Assembly (NCBI RefSeq): GCF_009870125.1
Contig: NC_046679.1
Location: 13,454,001 to 13,518,000 of the forward strand
Source of the DNA: Drosophila pseudoobscura
Taxonomy: Eukaryota; Arthropoda; Insecta; Diptera; Drosophilidae
Direction of reading: 5' to 3'
Length of the DNA: 64,000 bases
Part shown: positions 14,251 through 27,030 of the stretch, one piece after another
How the letters are laid out: each line of letters begins with the position of its first letter
How positions within the stretch are numbered: position 1 is the first letter of the stretch
Made by a program: the position numbers and the translations under genes
Notes under the pieces: generated by a model
The model's database searches: none
What the model was told of the DNA's origin: nothing
What the model saw: only the letters and a program-made list of their open reading frames with translations

Positions 14251-15153
14251 GCTATATAGTAGTTGTAATATGGGAGAGGTAATTATAGCCCAAGAATAAG
14301 ACCTCAAGAAGTCAGAAGATGAAGTTTATAATCCTACTGAATTCTGAGAGATAGTGCCTATGGCAGACAAGACTTAGGCCAAAGTTCCTTGCCTGGAAAA
14401 GACTGTACGTAAAAGTATTTAACGCATAGAAAATGTGGATAGTTTTTAAAAAATTCCTGATCTTATCTGTGTGGAAAGGAAAATGTTTTCACATTTGATT
14501 CGGAAAATGTATCCAAAATCATCAAGAGTTAGTAGAGTGTGAATTTCTCTTAGAAGCTTACTCCTAAATGAAGATCTATTTAATACAAATTGCTGTAATT
14601 TCTCTGGTTATATCTGCCACAAGAACTGAATTACATATGGTTACCAAGGCCAACCAATCTCGTGCAGTAATCCATGTTATTCGAAAGCATTTCATACCAA
14701 CCTCCTCGGGTATCACGCATCCATCTTTTATGACAGGTATTAGCAAGCTGCGCTTACCTAATCACCCAACTATCTCTAATTCGTGTGATTCCCCATCTAA
14801 GACTGCCAGCTCTCAGCCAGGGCCTGGGCCTGGCAACATTCGAGGTCTTGGCAACATGTTGCCGGGTGTGTGGCATAATTGTCGCTTCACGTGCAACTGG
14901 AGCATTTCAGCACCCAAAATGCTGTCATTCGCCAAACACACACACCCTACACACACTCTGAACATGACAATTAAGTGGGAGAGTGAACCCGAACCCGAGC
15001 CCAGGCCCAGGCCCAAGCCTCGGACGGGAGACCCAGTCAGAAGTGACATGCAAGCTGCAGCAAGATCTGCCAAAGAGCCGGAATGACAATGGCCTCAATT
15101 AGGCCAGTAATAAGCCATAAAACCAGAGAGTACTAACTTGGTTACCGCTCCCC

Positions 15154-15190
<37 letters not shown>

Positions 15191-15982
15191 CACGCGATGG
15201 TCATCATCAGCGGGCATTCGAAACTTTACAGTTCTGCAGCCATTGTATCGAACAGAACTCGGACTCCGCATTTCAGAGTCAATTACACAGTTGAACGATT
15301 GGCCCAGAGTCAAGTCAAATTGCCAAAAGCCCAGCACAGCATATAAATCCATAAAATAAAACAAAATCCTAAGCAGGGATAGATGGAAGCAAAGGAGTAT
15401 CCAGGTTTGTGGGTGGGTGGGGGAGGTGGAGGAGGCACTGAAGTAGAGTGTCCGAGCGAGTGTCCAGCTTTCGGTTTCAGCGATAAACAAACATAAAAAG
15501 TAAACGTCACTCGCATCGCTTCTTCACAGTTCAATTCTTATTTAGACAACAGCTAGAACAGCTTCCGAGAAGATATCCGCTGATGGGCAAATCCACACCC
15601 ACACCCCCTGCACCCCCCCGTGCACCCTCTACGAGCGGGATGTCCTGGCTGGGCAAAATTGTATTTTATTGCCAGGGATTAGAGGCAACCCTTTCGGGCT
15701 GGCTCTCTCTGCTGGCCGGACCGGACCACTGATAAAGAACCAATGGCCAGGTCAAGCGGAAGGGTTCCGACCCATTGGAAAGCAATTTATTTACACGTGC
15801 CCGAGCTCTGAGGATTCCCCCTCCCCACCTCCCACTCGGCTTAGCCCACTCTTTCTCAATAATTTCCACTGATTTGATGCGATTTTTTACGACTGTCCAT
15901 AAAGAATCAATTTTTTGCGTAGCGTCCGTTGTTTACGGCCAGAACGGGTCTAAGCCATAATTAAGTGTGTGTTTGTGCTAGT

Positions 15983-16010
15983 GGCCAATGGCCAATGGCC
16001 AATGGCCAAT
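15983..16010 (+). repeat. Four tandem GGCCAAT units
   Basis: GGCCAAT occurs four times head to tail without interruption. Each unit contains a CCAAT pentamer, spaced 7 bp. This could be a microsatellite expansion or an NF-Y-type site array; no nearby promoter was identified. Confidence 0.9.
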
Positions 16011-18397
16011 GGGCAGTGTATGTAAGTCAAGTGTTTATCGCACGGCACCCAGCCATCTGCCCGCTTGACTAATTAATGCTCACAATTAAAAACCGATTTA
16101 GATGGCATATCGTGCTGAGTAATGGTGCAGAATTTGCATTGGAAATGCATTTGAAATTTATTGATTTAACTGTTTTTTAATCTATCTGTAGCACGCACCC
16201 CACCAACAACAACAAAATCCCATGCAACGAAACTGAAAGCGAAACGAAAGCGGATCAATTGCCCAAAAGATCAATTGGCAATTGACAAAGCAATCGCTCA
16301 GCCGACATCAGATCAGATCTGATCGGATCGGATCGCATCGGTTTCGAATGCGAGTACTACTCGAATGTGTGTGTTTATCCATTGAGGCATTAAATCTCTG
16401 GACAAATTCCCAAACCCGACAATTGCCAACAAATTTCAGTGTTGCGGTTTCCGTCACTCAAGCGCAAAACGAGAAACGCATTAATCCGCCTAGTATTGTT
16501 TTTTCTCTCTTTTTCTTTTTTTTTTGAGGGTTTGCATTTTGGGTTTGCCTTTCAGCTTAGCCCCCGGTAATTCAATTTACTGATGATGCCACACAGCTCA
16601 GTTCCCATTCCCGTTCCCACATTTGATGCCTCCTGCCTCCTGCCTCTTGCCACTCGGCTTGCACCTTGCACTTTCTGTTTCTCAGTTTTCCCTGTGTTCA
16701 GTTTTTGGCGGTTTGTGTTTCTTTTTCCTTTTTTCTCTGGAATACTTGGCACGCGCTGCATTTTTATTGCTTCATCCTGGCCGCAGGTTACCCAGGCAGG
16801 TGCGATTCCACTCCCAGACGAGTCGAATTCGATGATGACCGAAGAAATGTGTAATTCATGTTTCCGCAGGGGGATTGAGAGAAAAACCAACCAAAAGGGA
16901 TACCCAAAGAAGACTCTGATGGGGTTTGAAATACTTCAAAGGTCTGTACTGGAGGGTCAACAGACTACAGAAAAAAGTTCCTTAGAACGAGTGGATAAGC
17001 AGATTGCAGATATTTCTACTGCTAGGTTATGGGCAAATCTTTTCACATTAAAAATTGAAAAGAAGCTACTTTTGAATTTAAAAAGTAAAGCAAAAATAAT
17101 GCTTCAAATAAGTAAAAAATGTCTAGGACAAACTTCTTTAATTATATCTGTATTAGCTTCCATTTTGACTCCACTTTGACTCCACTTTGACCCCAACTTT
17201 AGTCCTTCTGCCCCGAATAGTTAGCCTTAGATTTAAATATTTATATTCAAATGAAAGTGTTTTCACATACACTTAAGATTTTGTTTCTATTTTTTTGTTT
17301 AAATTGGGATTGTATTTTGTATTTTTGATTATAAAATGATGTTGTTTTCTGTTACTGTTAGAGCAACTTATACAACAGTCACAGAAAAATTAAAATAATT
17401 TAAAACAATAAATAAATTAATAAAAAATTAGTGTCATTAAGGTAGAAGAATTTAGATGATTATATTATTTGGTATATATTCAAATAAAATATTTTCGTAA
17501 TAAAATTCAAAATTAAATATATTTACCACAAATTGAATATAAAATATTTATTTAAAAGTGTTTCATATTTCGATTAAATATGGGCCGTATTAAATCAAAG
17601 TGAACTAAATTTAATTTCACAAAATTTATATCTAAAAAAGAAACGAATATTTTATTGAAATATGGCTGTCATGTTACTATGCAATTTTTCTCTCAGTGCA
17701 ACAAAGAACTCTTCTCTCTGCTATTGCGTAATTAGTGTTTTTTAGTTTCTAGTTTGAAACATGTTCAACCTCGGCGGATATTGTGGGTATATGCCACACG
17801 CGGATGATTCGCAGCTAGCGGATGTTGTTGGCCAGCCCTAGACATGGCCAACCAGTCGCCGCTGATTGGCCCAAAGGCGGAGCCACAATCCGAAAGCGAG
17901 TCGTGCGCATAAATTATGGCATTAAGCTAGCGTCTGGGATTGGTGCAAGTGCAGCAGCCACAGCAGCCTCCACACTTGGCTCCAAAGCAGGTTTTTCCCC
18001 CCAGCCCCAGCCCCAAGTGATCCTGTCCGTCTGTATCTGTGTGTGTGTGTGTGTGTCTGAGGAAACTGTTCCCAGCTAGCGCTCAAATTAGTTGGTCCAA
18101 AGTTGGATCGAAACGGAGACTGGGATTGGGGATTGGGATTGGGGATTGGGTCTGACATGTTTATTACGAAACGCTGAGAAGACATAAATCGGAGCTGGCC
18201 AGAGCCAAAAGAGCCAAAAGAGCCTTTCGTCAGTGGAAATTCAATTAAAATTGACATTTTCCAATGAACCCAATGCAAATTGCCGGCCCATGACAAACGT
18301 CAGGCGTCAATCAGGCGACAACCAGGATATTTATGGCCAAATGCATTATTTATTTGTCTTCTACTCTCTACTCCTTGTCTAGCTGCGGTGAAATTTA

Positions 18398-18423
18398 TTA
18401 CATTATATGATATTATAATGTAA
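18398..18423. repeat. Perfect 10-bp inverted repeat
   Basis: TTACATTATA and TATAATGTAA flank a 6-base centre. The arms are exact. It lies in unannotated intergenic DNA and has no poly-T tract to suggest a terminator. Confidence 0.8.
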
Positions 18424-19999
18424 CAAATGGCTCAACCGACCGACGACCGCCCGGGTTGACTCGTACCTCTGATGTGCAGACGTGAGTGCCAGCCAACGGC
18501 CAAGGAGCTGTTGCACACAGTCCTCGAGTGTGGCCAGAGAGTGGCAGTCGACTCGCAGAGTGCATTCAACTCGCTCTGCATCGAAATCGGCGATAACAAA
18601 AGCAATTTGTTAACCGCGAGCGTGTATCCCCAGCAAAGGGAAAGGAAATCCCACCAAAGTATGTGAAAATATTAACAACAATTTGAAACAAGTCAACGAT
18701 ATTCATACCCAAAACGAATCATTAATACCCTCTCTCTGTCGTTTTGGTAGGATTTGATATGCTGGAATTTGAATTGAAATTGAAATTATTCATTATTTAA
18801 GGAAACTTCTGGGATACTGACAGCTTTCTTGATTGCTTCACCTCTCTCTCTTCTCAATGTAATATTCTTTGTTCCATTCCACGGCAAAATCCGCCCATAG
18901 CCGGAACCAGAAGTGAGGGCATCACGAATGTAAAATGCTGAAAACATTAAAGTAGCCTAAAGCAGCTTGATTAATTTTATGAGCGATCAGCCGTTAAGTT
19001 CAGCGCACATGAAATTCGCGATATTAATCTAGCATTAAGCATACGCCCCGTTAAAGTTCAAGTCAACGTTCGTTTAACCCTACCCCAAAAACAAGAACAA
19101 AAACAAAAGCATAAAGCATCGCCCGATCCCCGAGTTATTCCCAAAAGGTAAATACTCATTAGTGAAATTTTCTTATCAAAATTCTGTTCGGTTTCGTTGG
19201 TTTTTTATCCTCCACAGGGCTTGAGGCTGGTCGGCCGGTCGGCTGTGGCCTGATCTTGATGCAATTAATAAACGGCGCGGCGTTGGCAGTGCATTTTATG
19301 GCTCTGGATATCCGGAAGCGAGTAATAAAAGGGTTCGAAATCGGGATCGCAGCAGAGATCGCGATTATGATTTTGATGGTCTCCATACTGCATACGGCAT
19401 ATCCCTAACCACCTACCACCCTTCCCCCTCCCCAGAGCAGAGCAGAGCAGAGTCGGGCTAAGCCGAGGGACCACACTGAAAGCTGAGGGCAATTGCCAAT
19501 TGCATTCATCAACATGACAGCTACTCGTCTGTCTCTGGGTTTGTATCTGTGTCTGTTTCTGAGTCCGTGTGCCCTCTCTTCCACCAATAGCTGTCTCTGT
19601 ACTCCTCTGAGTCTGGGCCTTTTGTAAATTGACAGCCGCTGCTGCTCAATTTGAATGCAAACCACAAAATTGGATAATTTCCCAGTGACAATCGAGAGGG
19701 CTATCCTCTGCAGTGGTCTGGTCTGGTCTGGTCTGGTCTTCCCTCCCTGATATATGCGAAGAGCTAAAAGTTTCCCAGGAGCAGGCAGGCACTTGCCGGT
19801 GACCCCACAGAGTGCAGAGATCCCTCCTGGACTGAAAACAAAAAAAAATAAGACAATGGCTTTTGGGGCGAATATGCAAAATAAATTTCACTTCCGAATC
19901 CGAATGCGAATCCTGGGGCTGCTCTCTGCTCTCTGCTTGTTGTTTCATGGCTTGTTTTACATATGTCCGCACCTAAGCAGAAGACACAAGACCACGACG

Positions 20000-20030
<31 letters not shown>

Positions 20031-22584
20031 TGGAGATGGGCCTGGTCACCCACCATCATCAGGCTGGAAGGCAGCCCTGGGGGACACTCGACAATGGGCC
20101 AAATGGCCGGCTCGAAAAGGCAAAATGCAGGCAAGGCAACTCGTAAATCCGCTTCGATTGCTTCGCTCGAAATCCATTCGGAATTGATTGCATTTGGGGC
20201 AGGATCAGCCAGGGGTGCGGTCGAGGATTGTGGGTGCCTGCTCAAAATGTTGCAATTAATTTTTGCACAATGCTCTTTGTGCTATTTAGTTATGGAAGAC
20301 TCCTTCGACTCACTTAATTGCCCCCCCGCCGAAAAAAAAACCAAAACAAAAACAAAAGCAAAAACAGAACAGAGCTGAATCCAAAACGGTAGCTCCGAAC
20401 CGGGGATAAGGAAGAGCAGACTCCTCGGAAAGAGACTCCTTTTGGGGTTCCTTCTGGGTTTTGCTTCTGGGTTTTGGGCTTTTGGGGTATCTGCTTTGTG
20501 GCCTTTGATTTGCATATATTTTGGTTTTAATTAGTTAACAAGCTGCTTTCGTTTGTTGCGATTGCATGTTGAACCACGACGCGTATCGTAGATGCTGCTG
20601 CAGGTAACTCCTGCCCCATGCCACACTCCACACTCTACTCCTCTCTGGGGTTGCATGCATAAGGAGAGGACAGCAACAACAACAACAGCAACGTATAAAA
20701 TCAAACACGATTTTTAGCAGTTTTCAATTCCCGGAAATCTTGTACGATATGTAGCACCATACAACTGTGGATTGTGCTGATTGTTGCTGTTGCTGCTGTT
20801 GCCGTTGCTGTTGCCGTAAGCCTCATCCCTATCCTGCTGCTGCCCAGGCTCAGGCCCAGGCCCAGGCCCAGGCACAGGCTCAGGCCCGCGCGCTCGATAC
20901 GATTCCGATTCCGATTCCCCAGTATCGTGCAAATGTTTCATTATTTAACTGATTTCAGTTAGCCAAAGACGACAACAGCTGGCCCCAAGCAGGAGGAGTC
21001 TGCCGGCGGACAGGCAACAACCAGACAACTTCAGTTGCTGGAATACCAGCGAAAATTCCAAGATGTTGTCATCAATTAAGCTGTGGCCCGACCGCGGCCA
21101 AGTGGATGCCGAGTGGATGGCTGTTCACACCTGAGAGAACTTTATTAGTCCAGTGCAGGGCCAAAAAAGGTGGCAAAGATGCGTAAATTATGGTCTAGGC
21201 ACTGAAAGCAAATGGCGCTGGCCAATAAAATGCCAGATAAATCAAGCCAAAGACAAAGACCCACTGCAGGACCAGGACCCAGACCCAGACCAAGACTGAG
21301 TGCAGGACGGACTGCACGCGAAGGTGAAGGTGGAAATCAGCAGTTGGAGCTGAGCAAATTCAGCAGAAATGAGCGGAGACAGAACTTATTTGCATTCGCC
21401 TTGTTGTCAGCCAAGTTGTCGTCGTCTCGGGCTCCGTCGCTGTCGCTGTCTCAGTCTCTGCCCCTGGCTCCGTCTTCGTCTTCGTCTGGGTCTTTGGTTC
21501 CTGTCTTCGTCTCCATGGCATCCTGCTACTGACAGTTGGCTCTTGAGGCTAGGGAAGGGCACGGGGATCGAGAGAGCGAGAGAGAGTGGGGTAAAAGCCA
21601 AGCATGAAAACTGTTGCCCACGAGTCTGGCGAGTACGCGGTAGAGCATTCTGCCAGACAGCCTTTTGTTTCATCTTGTTAAGGCTTGAACTTTATGCCTG
21701 CTCCAGAGCTACTAGCCCCAGTCCCCCCCCTCCCAATCCCCCGCCATACAGAGGCTTTACTGCCTGGTTATTGTTTCTGGTTGGGGTCTTTCTCTGCTCG
21801 TTCTTCTTGTTTTTGGTTTTGTTTTTATTTTTGCTACAATTCCTGGAACTTTTCAGGTGGCACAGCATGTTTGGGGGCCAGACACACTTTTGGTGGCCTC
21901 GTGCAGTCCCCATTGTGGGGGCTTTCAATTAAAATATATTTAAGCATAATTTGGTTAGAGCAGAGAGAGAGAGAGGGACAGAGAATGATGGGGTTAAAGG
22001 GGGAGTAAATGTACAAAAATATACAAAAAAGTATAGGGGTCTCTTCTATACAAATTTTCAAAAGTAAAACCTCTGTGTATCCATCAAAAAGATATAACAT
22101 TTGGTAAAGATCTCAAAGGAACCCAAAGATTTCTTAGATGTAAACTTAAGAATAGCCTTTAAAAGAGTTCCTTAGTCTAATTATTTTCGCTTGGAACTCT
22201 TACGGCCTAAGATTTCCCTTTGCCGTTCAATCAATAAATTATAAGTTATCTCTTTATATATTTATGGTCAACACCCCGCCTAGTTTTTATTTATTGCTCG
22301 CTCATTCTTTTACCCTTTTTTTTGCATTTTGTGACGGCTTTTCATCAAAGGAGTCACGATGATGGCAACTGTGGCGCATACAAATGAATGGTTTTGGCTT
22401 AATGTGGTCTGCGAAAAATACAAACAAAAAGTAAAAAACTTAAATGTTGTTTGGGCATGTTTTATATGTCATTATACAATCAGCACAAGTCGCACAAATC
22501 GCTAAAAATTAAGCAGAAAGAACTAAGCTCGGATCTGGCCCCTGCGGCGGCACCAGCGGCAAGAATATCACTTTTACAGACATA

Positions 22585-22725
22585 CACTGCGTGCCACAAC
22601 TGTAAAACAAGCTGGAATAAAAAGTGAAAATAAATCTAAACCTGGGGAACAATTGTGGGGCATACAAGTTGGAGTTTCGAAAGAGATCTAAAATCTCTTT
22701 CTTCTTAAGCCTATGACACGCACTG
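22585..22725. mobile_element. Candidate MITE (Tc1/mariner-like ends)
   Basis: CACTGCGTGCCA at the left end and the inverted CAGTGCGTGTCA at the right end match at 10 of 12 positions. Both ends abut TA dinucleotides (22583-22584 and 22726-22727), the target duplication of Tc1/mariner elements. The 141 bp interior has no open frame. Only one copy is seen in this window, so family membership is unproven. Confidence 0.45.
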
Positions 22726-23900
22726 TATATAGGTATAAACCCAAAAATAAACGACATCTAGGCTGGAGGAATGCGTAATTTTTGTATAAGTTTTCAGCTC
22801 GCTGATATCTTTGTATAACCCAAATATTTAAGCATAAAAGGGTATATTGTATTCGTGCAAATCGATTTAGAAAGGAGGGAAAGGAGGAACGATTGTTCCC
22901 CTTAGTTCTAAAAACTCCTAGAAAATTTAAAGAATAATTAAATCGATTTTGTATATATATTACTTAATGTACTTAGTGCATAAGAAATAAAACCAAGTAG
23001 CGGGTATCATATAGTCGGAATTCCGATCTAAGCACTTTTAGTTGTCTTTAATTTAGTTTTTTTTTGTTGTATACAAATTTACGAGCACGTCGTTAGTTTT
23101 TGGTTTTCTTTTGGGGGATTCGCTTCGAATGTTTGGCTTGTGGCAAATGGCCGTGCAGAGAGATGCTTATCGGGGGGGGGCAATGTTAATGTCCAGCATT
23201 TAAAAGTGTAATTAACGCAATTTGAAATATGAAGCGACGAAACAAACAAAAGACTGAGGCAACAAACTTGCAGAGGGCCCCCAGACGTCGGCCAAAAAGG
23301 AAGCAGGAAGCCCGGGACGAGGCATGAGAATATTTGATCATGACTCACAGACGGCTCGTGCTTGACACGTATTCCAGGAATGTCCCTCTGCCACACACAC
23401 ACACACACGCTCACACTGGTTCTATCCTCCGGTAGCTACTGTCTTGATTCTGCACACAGAATTTCTAATTAGCCAAGGGCTCACACTCGCATTCCCATTC
23501 CCTTCCTGCGCCTGTTCTCCTTACCAATATTTATGCGTTCATAGGACTGGGCGCATCTATCAATTGGTAACCTGCTACGGCTGCTCCGTTTGGGTGGCCA
23601 AGTGGCCAGCCACTTGTCTTTTGTCCTCTATAAATTATATTCGAACCGGTGCCTGGAATATTTGATTTGATTTCACTCGTTTCGTGTAATTTATGGGATT
23701 TTTCATGGGGTTTTTCTAATGTTTTTATAATTTGTCTTTATTGGTTTTCTTCTTTTTCAGTTTCTTGTTGTTGTTTCTGCCTTGCTCGCTTCCAGTGTTT
23801 TTTTTATTCAGTTTTTCAGATTTCAATTTTCCATTTGGTTATTGTACGAGTAGCTTAGAATTTGCATAACTGTTTCATATAAATTATCGTAATTAACTAG

Positions 23901-24887
23901 GTGAATGTTAATGAGCGTACAAAAAAGCGTGACAAGGCTGGCTTAAGGACTTCGATTCGGTTTTGGTTTCGGTTTCGGTTTGGGATTTGGATCTCGGTTT
24001 GACTGCTTCCACTAGTAAAACTCAACAATTTGTTTTTTGTTTTTTTTTTGCGTATCTTACAATGAACTTTCAAGGGGCTACAGCATTCGAATTTCTTTAA
24101 CTATGACTTTTCCATACTTTAGTTGATTTCACGTACATATAGGTTTATATTTAGTTTAAAACGCTTTAATAATAATTTTAGTTTATCCTCTGTTTTACTG
24201 GTTTACTTTTTGTTTCTGTTGTAGTGTTCCATTTTTGTTTTTTCGCTAAGCAAAAATTCAATTTATAAATTATAAATAAGCGAAAAGTAAATATATTTTT
24301 ATATAAAAATTATAAAAAAATAATAATATTGTTATATAATCACACCAATAAACACTAAACATAAGTCTAACTAAACGTGGACACAGACAACGGAATCGGT
24401 AGAGACGCCAGGGACTGGAGAGCGGCTCGATCAAGCCAGAATGAAGTGGTTTATGCGTGTGTTTGTTTGTGTTTGTGTGGGTTGTGTGCAGAGATTAACT
24501 ACAAGTACTAACGATTTACACTGAGTGCCATAAAGCAGTTTCGAGCAACAAGCACCGGATCTCTGCCGCGACACTACACCCTAGAATTCCTACAGGAAAG
24601 AGACACAAACATAGTGTAAGGACAATTACAAAAACACAAATATGCAGACATTCACATTCGTACAGACAGATCATCAAGGCATAATTATTACTGTGTAAGT
24701 TTCGATTTCTTTTGCATCTGTTCTCAATCGATTCGCTACTCCGAATCTTTTCTCAATTTCTTCATTACTCTGCAAATCATTAAAATATAGGTTTTCGTAT
24801 ATATATGTAGTTTTTCTGTGTGAGATACAGTTCCTATGTTTTTGTGTGTGTGTGTGTGTGTGTGTAGAGGGGGTTTGTGTTAGTTAT
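23901..24887 (-). other. Gie: Probable 3' UTR of Arl8
   Basis: This AT-rich stretch follows the Arl8 stop codon on the - strand. It holds poly-T and A/T runs and a (TG)n tract at 24844-24866 just after the stop. No other gene is visible. The polyadenylation site was not fixed. Confidence 0.4.
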
Positions 24888-26528
24888 CTAACGACTTTGG
24901 CTTTTCGAATGTTGAATTAACCACTGCAGCGTTATGTCAATGTTGTCCTTTTCCTTACACGAAATACTGTAACAGCAGATTTCACGGTCCTGTATGCTCG
25001 ATAGATTCCTAGAATGGAGTTTAGTACTTGAATTGAGGACCGTTCTAGATGATCTTGTTGCTCCCAGAACACTTACATTCGCTCAATGAGGCCAGTCTCG
25101 TCGAGCGCTCCTGGAAGATCACGTTTGTTGCCCAACACGAGCACTGGAATGCCGGCCAGCTGCGGCTTGTCCAACAGCGAATGCAGCTCGTTCCTCGAGG
25201 CCTCCAGCTTATCCAGATCAGCCGCATCCACCATATAGCTGTCAATTACATAATATTGTTATTGTTAATTTGTGTCCATTGTTCAATTATTGGGTTGATT
25301 AGCTTACACAATCGCATTGACGCCGCGACAATACCGTTCCCACATGGAACGGAAACGGGGCTGGCCGCCAATATCCCAGACCTTGATGGTTACATTGCCT
25401 CGTGTAATTTTTCGCATGTTGAAGCCTACTGTGGGTATCATATCCTCAGCAAATTGGCCGGACTGCAAGATAAAATATTAGTGATTAATACCGACACAAT
25501 CTAAGAATAGTATACATCGAATTATAATAGAAGCTCGGAACGATTGTAGGAAGCCTGAAAAAGAAAATATTCTGTTTATGCTTCGGGACATCGGATTTTA
25601 CTCGAATGCCTTAAAGCGTGCTACAGTTTTCGATGAGAAACGGCTCTAGCTAATGGAACGGATCTTTAATGCTCATAAATGAGCATGATAAGTAGTGGAA
25701 AACTCCCAACAAATTCCAGACCTCAGTTTATTGCATGCGGGTACATTATATACATGACTCATAGTCAGCTGGCTCGAGAGCTCCTGCTCCCCAGAGCAGA
25801 CTCGACTCGGGTTTCAATGCGTTTCGAAGCTGATATTTGAATCTGGATCGCGACTTATCAGCTCGCAAAAGGAAAGAGGGAGGGGGGGCTGTACAGTAGG
25901 TGGAGAGCCGGTACAATGGGCGGGGGTCAGCTGGTGTCGGGCCGATGATAATGCGTCATGGTTTCGAACATGCGTATAACGTTTATTGATTATGAGCGAA
26001 CATAAAAAGTAGCGCTAAAATAAAACAGTTAGCACAGCGTTAATATTTAATGCAATGGTGAAAAAAAGAAGAAACTGCCCGATAAGACGGCCAGCGAAGA
26101 AACAAAGGCAATCAATAACCAAATAGCGAGACCTCGGGCCAAGTTCATGGTGATTGCTCACTCGTCAGGGAGCGAGGGTCTGTGCTCTCCCTCTCTCTCT
26201 CTCTCTCTCTCTTTGCGATTCTTTTGACAGTCGCGGGGTTAATTTCGTTTGTATTATTTGATGGAATAGTCATAGTCCCCGGCTTTCTCTGCCCCTCCGG
26301 GCCACCACCTACGCCATAACGGCAGCAATCAAGCAACCCCCTCGCACACATTGGCAAAAACAGCACACTGTCACTGAACACACACACCCATATGCAAATA
26401 CTCACTGCAATAACATTGACGAACGTTGTCTTCCCCGAGAACTGCAGCCCCACTAGCGTCAGTTCCATCTCCTCTTTCCAGAAGATGCTCTTGAACCAGT
26501 CCAGGATTCTGTTTATGAGTGCCAACAT
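24888..26528 (-). CDS. Gie: Arl8 small GTPase (Gie)
   Basis: Four exons, 26406-26528, 25308-25462, 25077-25238 and 24888-25008, splice at GT-AG sites to 186 codons plus TAG, the exact Arl8 length. The protein has an amphipathic N-terminal helix with no Gly2 (Arl8 is N-acetylated rather than myristoylated), P-loop GLQFSGKT at residues 27-34, a [10 protein letters not shown] switch II segment and the NKRD guanine-recognition motif. Arl8 sits on lysosomes and recruits kinesin adaptors for anterograde transport; in flies it also moves presynaptic cargo and was named Gie for a role in chromosome segregation. The gene is divergent from Isy1, with about 500 bp between start codons filled by DRE sites and a TATACCG cassette. 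Confidence 0.97.
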
Positions 26529-26621
26529 ATTTGCACTGTTCTATGGGGCTTTTTTAAATTCCAATTTTTTATTCCAATTCTTGTAGCAAATAAATGGCGT
26601 TGGCGTTAGTGGTGTCAAAAC

Positions 26622-26696
26622 ATCGATGGCACTATCGATAGTATCGATTTTTTAAATCATTCCATTCCAAACTATCGATGGGCGCCACTATCGATG
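26622..26696. promoter_or_regulatory. Cluster of five DRE/BEAF-type ATCGAT sites
   Basis: ATCGAT occurs at 26622, TATCGATA at 26633-26640, TATCGATT at 26642, and TATCGATG at 26673 and 26689, all within 75 bp. The cluster lies between the divergent Gie and Isy1 start codons. TATCGATA is the DREF site of fly housekeeping promoters, and CGATA is the core bound by BEAF-32. Confidence 0.85.
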
Positions 26697-26698
26697 GT

Positions 26699-26855
26699 CT
26701 GACAGCTCTAGACTTCTTGATAAAATATACCGTCCGACCCTCAGAAATATACCAAAATATACCGTCCCATTCTAAAAATTTACCGTAAATATACTGACGA
26801 ATTGCAGTTATATTATGCATATTCCTCGTTTTTGATATTCCATTAAATATTTCTA
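26699..26855. repeat. TATACCG promoter-associated cassette, copy 1
   Basis: The order is GACAGCT, then CTTGATAAAATATACCGTCC, ACCAAAATATACCGTC, TTTACCGTAAATATACTGA, and a tail ending TTCCTCGTTTTTGATATTCC. The same order recurs at 31201, 47780 and, inverted, 49445. The GACAGCT end faces Gie. Confidence 0.85.
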
Positions 26856-27030
26856 GCTTCACACTTAATGGTATGGCACAATGGCTCAATGGTACAATTT
26901 AAAACAATTCAGTAAGCTAATAAAAATAAAAGTATGATATATTATAAACACTAAAAGTATCGAATGTACAATCGAATATCTGCTGATCCGTTGTGAATGA
27001 CAAAAGCGGAAGAACAAGAAAGTAAACAAA

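Larger units (their letters stand above)
12066..23900. other. Intergenic DNA between tRNA-Asn and Arl8
   Basis: There is no convincing coding gene. The stretch contains GC-rich hexamer repeats (GACTGC at 13317-13340, CCCGAG/CCCAGG at 14990-15020, CAGGCC near 20848-20885, CCAGAC near 21265-21295), a CT run at 15151-15185, a (GAC)n run at 19998-20030, TCTGG repeats at 19713-19739 and a very AT-rich block at 17220-17700. Open frames of 172 residues (14568-15086) and 198 residues (16583-17179) lack any recognised domain. Part of the right end may be the Arl8 3' UTR. Confidence 0.45.

Noticed and set aside
16583-17179. 198-residue open frame
   Set aside because: No recognised motif; the second half is AT-rich with coding-like length only by chance, and no splice partner was seen.
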